Below are positions 33,696 through 41,439 of a stretch of 64,000 nucleotides of DNA, in pieces; position 1 is the stretch's first letter; each line of letters opens with the position of its first letter. A program made the translations under genes and the position numbers. The DNA is taken from the NCBI GenBank assembly GCA_964390055.1, contig CAYMGQ010000011.1, positions 1 through 64,000 of the forward strand, written 5' to 3'. The notes beneath the pieces were generated by a model, which was not told the origin of the DNA, did not search any database, and saw only the letters and a list, made by a program, of their open reading frames with translations. This stretch comes from CAYMGQ01 sp964390055 (lineage in GTDB: Bacteria > Bacillota > Clostridia > Peptostreptococcales > Natronincolaceae).

Positions 33696-33722
33696 TTCCT
33701 TCTTCCTTTCCTTACTCAAACA

Positions 33723-34388
33723 TTAATCTGCCTGAATTTGTCCATCCCGAAAGCTTACAATCCTTTTAGTTTGGTCTGCAATTTCCTGTTCATGGGTTAC
33801 AAGCAAAATTGTTACCCCCTCGGTGTTTAATTTCTTAAAGAGGTCCATTACTTCCTTACTTGATTTTGAATCTAGGTTACCTGTGGGCTCATCAGCAAGT
33901 ATAATAGCTGGATTATTTACCAAGGCCCTGGCCACGGCAACCCTTTGTTTTTGCCCCCCTGATAATTCATTGGGCTTATGTTGTACCCTATCGGCCAAAC
34001 CCACCTTTGCCAATGCCTCTAGGGCCCTCTCCCTTCTCTCCCATCCCCCTACACCTCCATACATCATAGGAAGCTCGACATTTTTTAGTGCAGAGGTTCT
34101 AGCCAATAGGTTAAAGGATTGAAATACGAATCCAATCTTATTGTTTCTAATTTCCGCCAATTCATTATCAGATAAATCGTCTATTTCCTTCTTGTCTAGT
34201 ATATAATTACCTGATGTACTCCTATCTAAACAACCGATAATATTCATTAGAGTTGATTTTCCTGAACCAGAAGGACCAGTAATGGCAACAAAGTCACCCT
34301 TTTTAACCTGCAAATTGATATTTTTCAAGGCATGAACGGAAATATTGCCATTTTCATAAATTTTATTTAAATCCCTTATATTAATCAT
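33723..34388 (-). CDS. ABC exporter ATPase (MacB/LolD-like)
   Basis: A 221-residue ATPase subunit. Walker A is GPSGSGKST, the Q-loop is in FVFQSFNLL, the signature is LSGGQKQRVAVARAL and Walker B is IILADEPTGNLD. It is of the MacB/LolD group that works with FtsX-type permeases in mechanotransmission. It follows two such permease genes and a membrane-fusion protein gene and precedes tsaD, so the four genes form one exporter unit. Candidate cargo is a peptide, lipid or antibiotic. The sequence does not tell which. Confidence 0.93.
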   Translation of the reverse strand: MINIRDLNKIYENGNISVHALKNINLQVKKGDFVAITGPSGSGKSTLMNIIGCLDRSTSGNYILDKKEIDDLSDNELAEIRNNKIGFVFQSFNLLARTSALKNVELPMMYGGVGGWERRERALEALAKVGLADRVQHKPNELSGGQKQRVAVARALVNNPAIILADEPTGNLDSKSSKEVMDLFKKLNTEGVTILLVTHEQEIADQTKRIVSFRDGQIQAD

Positions 34389-34402
34389 TATTAATCCCCC
34401 AT

Positions 34403-35611
34403 TTATTCATATCTTAAGGCATCTATTGGGTTAAGCCTTGCTGCCCTCCGGGCAGGGTATACCCCAAAGATTATTCCCACCATGGTTGAAAATAAAAAGG
34501 CCATAAAAATTGCTAGTTTAGAGACAACAAAGGGTAGGCCTAATAGGCCAACAATAATAAAACTAAGACCGCCACCTATAAAAAGCCCCATCATTCCTCC
34601 AAATATGGAAAGTAAAACTGCCTCAACTAGGAATTGTAATAATATTGTAGTAGATTTTGCCCCAATGGCCTTCCTTATACCAATCTCCCTTGTTCTTTCG
34701 GTTACAGAAACTAGCATAATATTCATAATCCCAATACCCCCAACCAAGAGGGAGATAGCAGCTATCCCTGAAATAATAGTGGTTAAGATTCCAATCATTT
34801 CATTAATCTCACCAACTGCATCCTCAATGGCTGATGCTATATACATCCCTTTTTCCTTGTCTCTTCTCTCCATCAGCTTTAAGACCCGCTCCCCCAGTAG
34901 GCCACCACTAATTCCATCCTGGGCCTGGATTTTCATCCCCGGATACCTATCCATTGCCTTAATCCTAGAGGCTAAGGAGACAGGTATATAACCATAGGAG
35001 TAGTTGCCCTGGGCCATACTTAAAATTGCAGAATCTAGCAGCTTATCTATGCCTACAATTTTAAATTCTAGGCTCTGCCAGCCCACCGTGCAGGTTATTA
35101 TTTGTCCTAGACAATCAAGGGATCCAAATAAACTTCTAGCTGTTTTTTCATCTATAATTATTACATGCCTCCTTGCTAAAACATCCTCCTCTGTTAAAAA
35201 TCTTCCCCTAATAATATCTACAGTTCCTACCTTATTGTAATCCTGATTAACTCCAGCAATGTCCATGGTTATGTCCTTGCCCCCATAGTTTATGGTCATC
35301 CATTCACTTAATTCGGGAGATACTGCCATGACATCCTTTTCCATGGAGGATATGGCCATTATATCCTCATTGGTAAAATAATCCCGCTGGACCACTGGCC
35401 TTTCTGTATTCCAATTAAGGCTAATGTCCACCTTGCCCTCCCCATATTTAGAAAAGGCTCCTGTCATATCTGCCTTTGCTGCATTGCCTAAGGTTGTTAT
35501 CACTACTACTGATAAAATACCAATAATCAAACCCAAGATGGTTAATCCTGACCGCATTTTGTTTATCCAGAGGCTTTCTAGTGCAAGCCTAAAAGTTTCT
35601 ATAATTAACAT
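34403..35611 (-). CDS. FtsX-like ABC exporter permease (second copy)
   Basis: A 402-residue MacB-type permease. One N-terminal membrane segment (about 20-42) is followed by a large extracytoplasmic domain (about 45-270). Three membrane segments then carry the FtsX landmarks GGIGIMNIMLVSVTERTREIGIRKAIGA and end in PARRAARLNPIDALRYE. It resembles the neighbouring permease in length and layout, so the two are tandem paralogues and may form a heterodimer. Confidence 0.92.
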   Translation of the reverse strand: MLIIETFRLALESLWINKMRSGLTILGLIIGILSVVVITTLGNAAKADMTGAFSKYGEGKVDISLNWNTERPVVQRDYFTNEDIMAISSMEKDVMAVSPELSEWMTINYGGKDITMDIAGVNQDYNKVGTVDIIRGRFLTEEDVLARRHVIIIDEKTARSLFGSLDCLGQIITCTVGWQSLEFKIVGIDKLLDSAILSMAQGNYSYGYIPVSLASRIKAMDRYPGMKIQAQDGISGGLLGERVLKLMERRDKEKGMYIASAIEDAVGEINEMIGILTTIISGIAAISLLVGGIGIMNIMLVSVTERTREIGIRKAIGAKSTTILLQFLVEAVLLSIFGGMMGLFIGGGLSFIIVGLLGLPFVVSKLAIFMAFLFSTMVGIIFGVYPARRAARLNPIDALRYE

Positions 35612-35638
35612 ACCATTATCTCCTCATCCCATTTTCCA

Positions 35639-36844
35639 TTACTCATGTCCTAGGGCATCAATTGGGTCCATCTTGGCCGCCCTATTAGCAGGATACACAC
35701 CAAAGACCACTCCCAGGGTCATTGACAGTAGGGAGGCAAATACGACTTCCCTCACACTAATTATCGGTGGCATATCCAATAGGCTAGATATAAGTATGCT
35801 TAGGCCAACACCAAAGGCAACTCCAATTATTCCTCCCAATAGGGATATGATGGAAGATTCTATTAAAAATTGCACTAGTATGGTGTTCCTCCTAGCCCCT
35901 ATTGCCTTTTTAATACCTATTTCCCTTACCCTCTCACTGACAGATACCAGCATAATATTCATAATTCCTATTCCACCCACCAATAGGGCTATTCCTGCAA
36001 TAAGAGCCAGGACCCTACTAATAGTTTTGATAACTCCCGCCACTATTTCCAACATTTCCTCCATATTGACTACCATATACATATCTTTATTGTCATGTAG
36101 CCTTTCTAACAGACCTATGACCTGGTCTCCAATCCTATCCATATCCTTCCTGTCACTTACCTTCATATTAATACCCTGATAGGTACTTTCATTAAAAATC
36201 TTCATTACAGTAGAAAGGGGCACATATACCTGGGCAGTCCCAGCATTCATACCTGGGCTAAAGAGATTGTCTTCATATTTGGAAATACCAACAATACGAA
36301 AATCAATGTCTCCCCTGTAACTATCTACGGTTACAATCTCTCCTAATATATCAATACTGCCAAAAAGCTCCCTTGCCTCCTTCTCTGAAATTACTATATT
36401 ATTCCTATAATTATTAACATCATTATCATTAATAAATCTACCCTTTAATATTTCAACATTTGTAATAAACTGACTGTCCCTATTTGCACCCACCAGAACA
36501 ATATCCATATATTTATCCTTTACTTTTATGCTAGTCCAATTTTCATAATAAGGGGTAATAGCCTCAATCCCCTCTATCCTTTTAATGGCCTGGATATCCC
36601 TCTCCTCCAGAAAGTCCCTGGCCCTTAAATTCTTTTCATTTTCCCAGTTCATAAATACAAGCAATCTATTGGTTCCAAATTGCTCCATACTTTTTTCGAT
36701 TTGATACTTACCACCATTGCCCATGGCCGAAATGGCCACTACTGCAGAAATTCCTATTATCATTCCCAGCATTGTCAGGAAGGACCGCATCTTATTTGCC
36801 ATAATAGTGGAAAAGGCCAATCGAATGTTTTCTATTATTAACAT
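35639..36844 (-). CDS. FtsX-like ABC exporter permease (first copy)
   Basis: A 401-residue MacB-type permease with the same layout as the next gene: an N-terminal helix in MLIIENIRLAFSTIMANKMR..., an outer domain, and three C-terminal membrane segments with GGIGIMNIMLVSVSERVREI and PANRAAKMDPIDALGHE. The tandem arrangement with one ATPase and one membrane-fusion protein suggests a heterodimeric MacAB-like exporter of Gram-positive type. It begins 18 bp after the fusion-protein gene. Confidence 0.92.
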   Translation of the reverse strand: MLIIENIRLAFSTIMANKMRSFLTMLGMIIGISAVVAISAMGNGGKYQIEKSMEQFGTNRLLVFMNWENEKNLRARDFLEERDIQAIKRIEGIEAITPYYENWTSIKVKDKYMDIVLVGANRDSQFITNVEILKGRFINDNDVNNYRNNIVISEKEARELFGSIDILGEIVTVDSYRGDIDFRIVGISKYEDNLFSPGMNAGTAQVYVPLSTVMKIFNESTYQGINMKVSDRKDMDRIGDQVIGLLERLHDNKDMYMVVNMEEMLEIVAGVIKTISRVLALIAGIALLVGGIGIMNIMLVSVSERVREIGIKKAIGARRNTILVQFLIESSIISLLGGIIGVAFGVGLSILISSLLDMPPIISVREVVFASLLSMTLGVVFGVYPANRAAKMDPIDALGHE

Positions 36845-36862
36845 GAGTATCCTTCCTTTTCC

Positions 36863-38104
36863 CTATTTATCATCATTAATTATAAGCTTGCTTCCTTCCT
36901 GCATGGTGAGGGATGGAGTAATAATAAACACATCCCCTTCCTCTAAACCTTCTAGAATTTCCACATCAAAATCTGACTCTATCCCAGTTTTAACTTCAAC
37001 CTTATGTAAAAGATTATCCTTAACAGTAAAAACAACTTTAGCCCCATTTGATTCAGTTATAATTGCATCAAAGGGGATTTTTAGGACATCTTCCTCTTCC
37101 TGGCTAATAATTCTGGTCTTAACAGAAAATCCAGGCTTTAATAAAGCATCCCTTTCCTCCACCTTAATTTCTACAGCTACCACAGTTTCGTTAGTCTGGC
37201 CACTAGTCATAGATTTTGCCACAGGGGCTATCTTATCCACCACTCCCTTAAAAATTCGTCCCTTTACTGCATCAGTTTCTATTTCGACCTCTTGGCCAAT
37301 TTCCACCTTGCCAATATCATATTCACTCACATTGATGCCTATGGATAGGTCCTCCATATTTGATATAACAAAACTAGGATTAGTGGTATTAACAAAACTC
37401 CCCTCTTCCACATGAATAGCTGTAACAACCCCATTAATAGAACTGACTATTTTCCCTTCTTGCTTTTCTATCCTTTTTTCTATATCTGCAATCTCTAGCT
37501 CAGCAATGGCTATATTTTTCATCATTTTTTCAATATCTATTTGCAGACTCTCTTGGCCTAACTCAGCCTCCCTATAGGCTCTGATAGCCTCCTCATGGGC
37601 CCTCTCCTTTATTCTATCTTCCTGTTGGGAAATAGCCCCGTGCTCATATAGGGTCCTAGCCCTTTCTAGGTCCTCCTTGGCATCCTCCAGGATAGCTGAC
37701 CTATGTTCCAATTGATGATCTTGTCTGACCCTCTCCTTGTCTAATTTCTCTAAATCAAGCTTATTTATATGCAAGAGCTGTTTTTTAATAGCCAATTGTA
37801 TTTCCAAATCCTCACCATCAAGGAGGGCTAATACCTGGCCAGCCTCTACATAGTCTCCTTCCTCCACTTGGATGGATAAAACCTTCGCACTATTTTCTGC
37901 ATATATGGTTTGTTTTTCTACCTCTTCCAATACCCCATTGGCCGGAACTGTAACAAGGATATTGCCCCTTTCTAGGGTCATAGTATCAACCGCTAGACCA
38001 TTTCCTCCCCCTCTTATGCCAGCAAGGATTTTAATAGCTATAAGCACTACTAGCAGGACAACTACACCTATAAATATAATCTTCTTATTCTTTTTCTTTG
38101 CCAT
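36863..38104 (-). CDS. HlyD/MacA-like membrane-fusion protein
   Basis: A 413-residue periplasmic-adaptor-type subunit of the exporter. An N-terminal anchor (IIFIGVVVLLVVLIAIKIL, about residues 8-26) is followed by the first lipoyl half (VPANGVLEEV... VEEGDYVEAGQVLALLDG) and a long coiled coil (about 110-210). The second lipoyl half (KIVSSINGVVTAIHVEEGSFV) and a beta-barrel domain come next. The ATG at 38104 has GGGGG ahead of it, so the nine-codon upstream extension is rejected. Its start lies just past rimI. A Gram-positive cell uses such proteins to link permease and exterior. Confidence 0.9.
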   Translation of the reverse strand: MAKKKNKKIIFIGVVVLLVVLIAIKILAGIRGGGNGLAVDTMTLERGNILVTVPANGVLEEVEKQTIYAENSAKVLSIQVEEGDYVEAGQVLALLDGEDLEIQLAIKKQLLHINKLDLEKLDKERVRQDHQLEHRSAILEDAKEDLERARTLYEHGAISQQEDRIKERAHEEAIRAYREAELGQESLQIDIEKMMKNIAIAELEIADIEKRIEKQEGKIVSSINGVVTAIHVEEGSFVNTTNPSFVISNMEDLSIGINVSEYDIGKVEIGQEVEIETDAVKGRIFKGVVDKIAPVAKSMTSGQTNETVVAVEIKVEERDALLKPGFSVKTRIISQEEEDVLKIPFDAIITESNGAKVVFTVKDNLLHKVEVKTGIESDFDVEILEGLEEGDVFIITPSLTMQEGSKLIINDDK

Positions 38105-38115
38105 TGATTTTCCCC

Positions 38116-38562
38116 CTAAATTTCTTTCCACATAATTAGGGCATCTTCCCCGTTATCCCCATAATACTCAGGTCTAATTCCAGAGGGTATGAAACCCATC
38201 TTTTTATATAGATTCTGTGCAATAATATTTGACTGCCTAACCTCTAAGGTAATTCCCTTTATATTTTTTAAGCATGCCTCATGAATCAAGGCCCCGGTAA
38301 GTTTTGTGCCTACTCCCTTCCCCTGGAATTCCGGCTCAATGGCTATATTTGTTATGTGGGCTTCATCAATGATTAGCCACATACCCCCATAGCCTACCAC
38401 CTGACCCCTTACTACAGCTACCAGGTATAGGGCCAGCTTATTGCCCTCTAGCTCCTGTTCAAAGGCCCCCCTAGTCCATGGGATTGGAAAACATTTTTCC
38501 TCTATCCCTATTACTGCCCCAATATCCTTCCTATGCATCCTTCTAATTTTTAATGTATCCAT
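38116..38562 (-). CDS. rimI: Ribosomal-protein S18 alanine N-acetyltransferase RimI
   Basis: A 148-residue GNAT acetyltransferase. It has the RimI pattern: EEKCFPIPWTRGAFEQEL near the N-terminus, the acetyl-CoA loop EFQGKGVGTKLTGAL and LEVRQSNIIAQNLYKKMGF. It modifies the N-terminus of S18 in E. coli. Targets in Firmicutes are less certain. As in many genomes it follows tsaB and belongs to the tsaE-tsaB-rimI(-tsaD) run. Confidence 0.9.
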   Translation of the reverse strand: MDTLKIRRMHRKDIGAVIGIEEKCFPIPWTRGAFEQELEGNKLALYLVAVVRGQVVGYGGMWLIIDEAHITNIAIEPEFQGKGVGTKLTGALIHEACLKNIKGITLEVRQSNIIAQNLYKKMGFIPSGIRPEYYGDNGEDALIMWKEI

Positions 38563-38567
38563 TCCTC

Positions 38568-39278
38568 CTAACCCCTATTTTTCATTCTTTCTTCCCATTG
38601 CTTCTCTGCTTGGGACTTTCTCATATATATAGGCAATATATCGTGGACACCAGATAGCTTGCCTTGTAAGGCCCTTATCCTGGTCAATTGTGCAATAGAA
38701 GATGCCCTTGCTATTGCAAACATTGAAGGAGGAAATATGGCCAATGATCCCATTTTTTCTTCAATTTGCCCCTTAAATTTATCCACAGCATCACCGACAA
38801 AAATAATTGCCTCTCCATCTGCCTTCAACTTTTCTAATAAATCCCTTATGGGAATAACCTTATCCTGACAAATCCCCTTGAGCCCATCCCTATCCCATTG
38901 ATACAAACCTGTGTATACTAAATCTCTTTGACCATCAATAATGGGGCAAATCCTATCTTTAGAATAGGCTAGATTATGGGCCAGACCCTCTAGGGTAGAT
39001 ACTCCTACCACAGGCTTATCAAGAGCCTGAGCCATAGCCTTAATAGTTGCCAGCCCAATACGAAGGCCCGTAAAAGAACCAGGCCCCAAACTAACCCCAA
39101 AGACATCTATATCCCTAGGTCTTAACTGGCAAGTTTTTAAGAGCTCATCCAAAATGGGCATTAATTTTTGGGAATGGGTTTTCCTATGATTTAGGGTATA
39201 CTCGGCCATAAGTTTTTCACCATCCATTATGGCTACAGTTGCCACAATAGATGAAGTATCCAATGCTAATATCTTCAT
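38568..39278 (-). CDS. tsaB: tRNA t6A biosynthesis protein TsaB
   Basis: A 236-residue ASKHA-fold partner of TsaD in the threonylcarbamoyl-tRNA complex. It shows the short N-terminal MKILALDTSSIVATVAI and the SLGPGSFTGLRIGLATIKAM motif, and it lacks the metal-binding His pair of TsaD, as TsaB proteins do. It lies two bases after tsaE and five before rimI, a tight operon. Confidence 0.95.
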   Translation of the reverse strand: MKILALDTSSIVATVAIMDGEKLMAEYTLNHRKTHSQKLMPILDELLKTCQLRPRDIDVFGVSLGPGSFTGLRIGLATIKAMAQALDKPVVGVSTLEGLAHNLAYSKDRICPIIDGQRDLVYTGLYQWDRDGLKGICQDKVIPIRDLLEKLKADGEAIIFVGDAVDKFKGQIEEKMGSLAIFPPSMFAIARASSIAQLTRIRALQGKLSGVHDILPIYMRKSQAEKQWEERMKNRG

Positions 39279-39280
39279 GG

Positions 39281-39733
39281 TTAGACCAGCTCCTCTATTA
39301 TTTTATTATAATATTCATTTCTAGGCCTAAAGCATATCTCCCTTTCCTCATCCCCTAAGTAGCTAATATGTATATCTAGCCTTTCCTCAGGTAAAATCTC
39401 CTTAATTATTTCTGCCCACTCAATTACACATACACCATCCCCATAAAAATATTCATCATAGGGTATATCCTCCATTTGCCTAATATGATCTATTCTATAG
39501 ACATCAAAATGATATAGGGGAAGTGGCCCATCATATTCTTGAACTAGGGTAAAGGTGGGGCTGGTAATGTCCTCCCTTATTCCCATTCCTTGACCTAGGC
39601 CCTTGGTAAAGCTAGTCTTGCCCGTTCCTAAATCACCAATTAAAGCCAATACATCCCCCATGGATAGTAAACGTCCTAATTTTATCCCCAATTTTCTTGT
39701 ATCCTGCTCATTTAAGACTTTTATACATTTCAT
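39281..39733 (-). CDS. tsaE: tRNA t6A biosynthesis ATPase TsaE
   Basis: A 150-residue P-loop ATPase that resets the TsaBD complex. Walker A is GDLGTGKTSFTKG, SPTFTLVQEY and HFDVYRID follow, and the late CVIEWAEII is typical. It is the first gene of the t6A run on the minus strand. tsaC, the remaining enzyme of the pathway, is not in the window. Confidence 0.95.
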   Translation of the reverse strand: MKCIKVLNEQDTRKLGIKLGRLLSMGDVLALIGDLGTGKTSFTKGLGQGMGIREDITSPTFTLVQEYDGPLPLYHFDVYRIDHIRQMEDIPYDEYFYGDGVCVIEWAEIIKEILPEERLDIHISYLGDEEREICFRPRNEYYNKIIEELV

Positions 39734-39866
39734 TTGTTAACACCTACTTTATGAATTAATATTTTCCAGTTAGAACCCCATTATAAGGGATTATATCCCT
39801 CTAATCCATATTCTATTTTAACATAGTGGAAGTTTTTGTCTAACAGAGACTTTATATCTAATTTTT

Positions 39867-39918
39867 CAAATAAAAAGCCGGTATTCTTACAAGACTCGCA
39901 TCTTATAAGGATACCGGA
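39867..39918 (-). terminator. Terminator after ribU
   Basis: Long stem TCCGGTATCCTTATAAGA / TCTTGTAAGAATACCGGC (39877-39894 with 39901-39918) with a 6-nt loop, followed on the minus strand by TTTTTATTTG. Confidence 0.88.
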
Positions 39919-39947
39919 ATTTCTCAAGTTTATCATATATCTATGAT

Positions 39948-40565
39948 CTATCTTTTAAGTATGGGAGAAACCTTTTTGTAAATCAAGATGGTGACGAGGG
40001 ATAAAAGAGAACTTTTGAATAAGTTAAAGGGCGTAATCCCATAGAGTACCAATGTTGGTATATCTACAATCCTACTGTTAACCACAGTCCCCATCTTTAT
40101 GATTGCCTCTATAGGCATAATTTTTGAGTAAAAGGGGATGATTAAGTGAGTATTTGAGATGGTACCTACTGCTGTCATGGATATAATACCTGCTACAACC
40201 CCTAGAATAGCATGGAACCTATCCTTCTTATGATGATAAACTAGGGCTGCTGGTATTACATAGGAAGTCCCTATAATAAAATTAGATAGCTCCCCTACCC
40301 CTCCCGTAGAGGTTTGAATAAGGAAATGTAGGATGTTTTTAATCAAAACGATGAGCATGCCAGGTATAGGTCCTAGGGCAAATCCCCCTATAATTGCTGG
40401 TACTTCTGCCACATCAATTTTTAAGAAGCCCGGGAAAATTGGTAGGGGGAAATGAATAAACATCAATATATAAGACAAAACCCCCAATACCGAAATTTTA
40501 ACTAGATTATTAGTCGTTAGAAACCTTGTGTCCTTGTAAGTAATTGTTTTTTCAATCTCATGCAT
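39948..40565 (-). CDS. ribU: Riboflavin ECF transporter S component RibU
   Basis: A substrate-binding membrane subunit that takes up riboflavin with the shared ECF ATPase module, which is not in this window. The 205 residues have about six membrane segments, with the RibU-like PIFPGFLKIDVAEVPAIIGG early and VNSRIVDIPTLVLYG late. The frame stays open to 40700, but that extension lies inside the FMN-riboswitch leader and its terminator. The ATG at 40565 follows GGGAGG and is the real start. The riboswitch gives FMN feedback. Confidence 0.95.
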   Translation of the reverse strand: MHEIEKTITYKDTRFLTTNNLVKISVLGVLSYILMFIHFPLPIFPGFLKIDVAEVPAIIGGFALGPIPGMLIVLIKNILHFLIQTSTGGVGELSNFIIGTSYVIPAALVYHHKKDRFHAILGVVAGIISMTAVGTISNTHLIIPFYSKIMPIEAIIKMGTVVNSRIVDIPTLVLYGITPFNLFKSSLLSLVTILIYKKVSPILKR

Positions 40566-40643
40566 GTAAGCATACCTCCCTAAAATATTGTAATAATAAA
40601 ACTGGGAGACCCTTAAATTTGGTATCAACTGGATATTAGCCAA

Positions 40644-40679
40644 CAAAAAATGCCCGAAGAAATAAGATTCTTCAGGCAT
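40644..40679 (-). terminator. FMN-riboswitch terminator hairpin
   Basis: Stem ATGCCTGAAGAA / TTCTTCGGGCAT (40651-40679) followed by TTTTTTG on the minus strand, between the aptamer and the ribU start. This is the premature-termination arm of the riboswitch. Confidence 0.9.
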
Positions 40680-40698
40680 ATTATTAACAATATCCCGC

Positions 40699-40812
40699 AT
40701 CTTCTCCCATCCAGACTTTACTGTCGGTACTGGAGTTTCACCAGTTCAATCGATTAATTTATCGAGTCGCGGACTTTAACCGCCGGTCGGGAATTACACC
40801 CTGCCCTGAAGA
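40699..40812 (-). ncRNA. FMN riboswitch (RFN element)
   Basis: On the minus strand all conserved RFN blocks are present in order: AGGGCAGGGTG, AATTCCCGACCGGCGGT, AGTCCGCGA, a variable arm, CTGGTGAAACTCCAGTACCG, then ACAGTAAAGTCTGGATGGGA and GAAG. It sits upstream of ribU with a terminator hairpin between, so FMN should switch transcription off. Confidence 0.98.
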
Positions 40813-40885
40813 ATAAAGCATATTCAATTTTCACTATTCATTATAACTCTTTTTCTTTTTATTTGCAAGTATTATTGTTAAAGCC

Positions 40886-41389
40886 CTATCCCTTAATCCT
40901 ATCTGCACCCCTGTTTATATCCCTAAGAATTTTAATTTCTTCTTCTAGGGTAAAATTATATTTTCCAACTAAATAGGTAATGGTAAAAATTATAAGTAAA
41001 TAAGGCAAAAAGCAAAAATTTCTAAGCCAATATCTGGACAATATTTCCTCCATAGATATTCCTATTATATGGGGCAATATTATCTTATTTAAATTGCCTA
41101 GTAATAGGGCAATTACGCAAGCCATACAGTTAGAAATACCAGATACTAATATTGGAACCTGAACTATAAGCCATGTTAATAAAACAAAGGATACGTATTT
41201 CATAAAGGTATGGATTCCAAAATTAAAAATTCTTCCTAGATAGTAACAAATTACTGCCTGAATTAGGCCAGCAATAAAAACTCGCCTTTTACTAGCCTTA
41301 ATGCCAACCAAAAGAAGGCCTAAATAAATTAAAATTACGGCTTCGGCTATACCATTAATAAGCACGCCCCCTATAGGCATATTGTCCAT
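40886..41389 (-). CDS. Membrane protein of unknown function
   Basis: A 167-residue protein with five to six hydrophobic segments and a short charged C-terminal tail (EEEIKILRDINRGADRIKG). The topology resembles the membrane half of some Clostridial sensor proteins (agr- or SpoB-like kinases) without any catalytic domain, but that likeness is weak and no family was recognised. GGGGA precedes the ATG. It lies between tex and the ribU riboswitch, with no sign of functional linkage to either. Confidence 0.6.
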   Translation of the reverse strand: MDNMPIGGVLINGIAEAVILIYLGLLLVGIKASKRRVFIAGLIQAVICYYLGRIFNFGIHTFMKYVSFVLLTWLIVQVPILVSGISNCMACVIALLLGNLNKIILPHIIGISMEEILSRYWLRNFCFLPYLLIIFTITYLVGKYNFTLEEEIKILRDINRGADRIKG

Positions 41390-41439
41390 TAAAAAAATCC
41401 CCTTTTCCCAATTTTCATCTATCTAGTATATAGACGTAA

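Noticed and set aside
34482..36179. Plus-strand open frames across the FtsX permease genes
   Set aside because: Their Ile/Pro/Thr-rich translations mirror the permease codons on the other strand, and no start signal was found.
40566..40700. N-terminal extension of RibU
   Set aside because: It lies in the FMN-riboswitch expression platform. The AGGAGG-type site and family length point to 40565.
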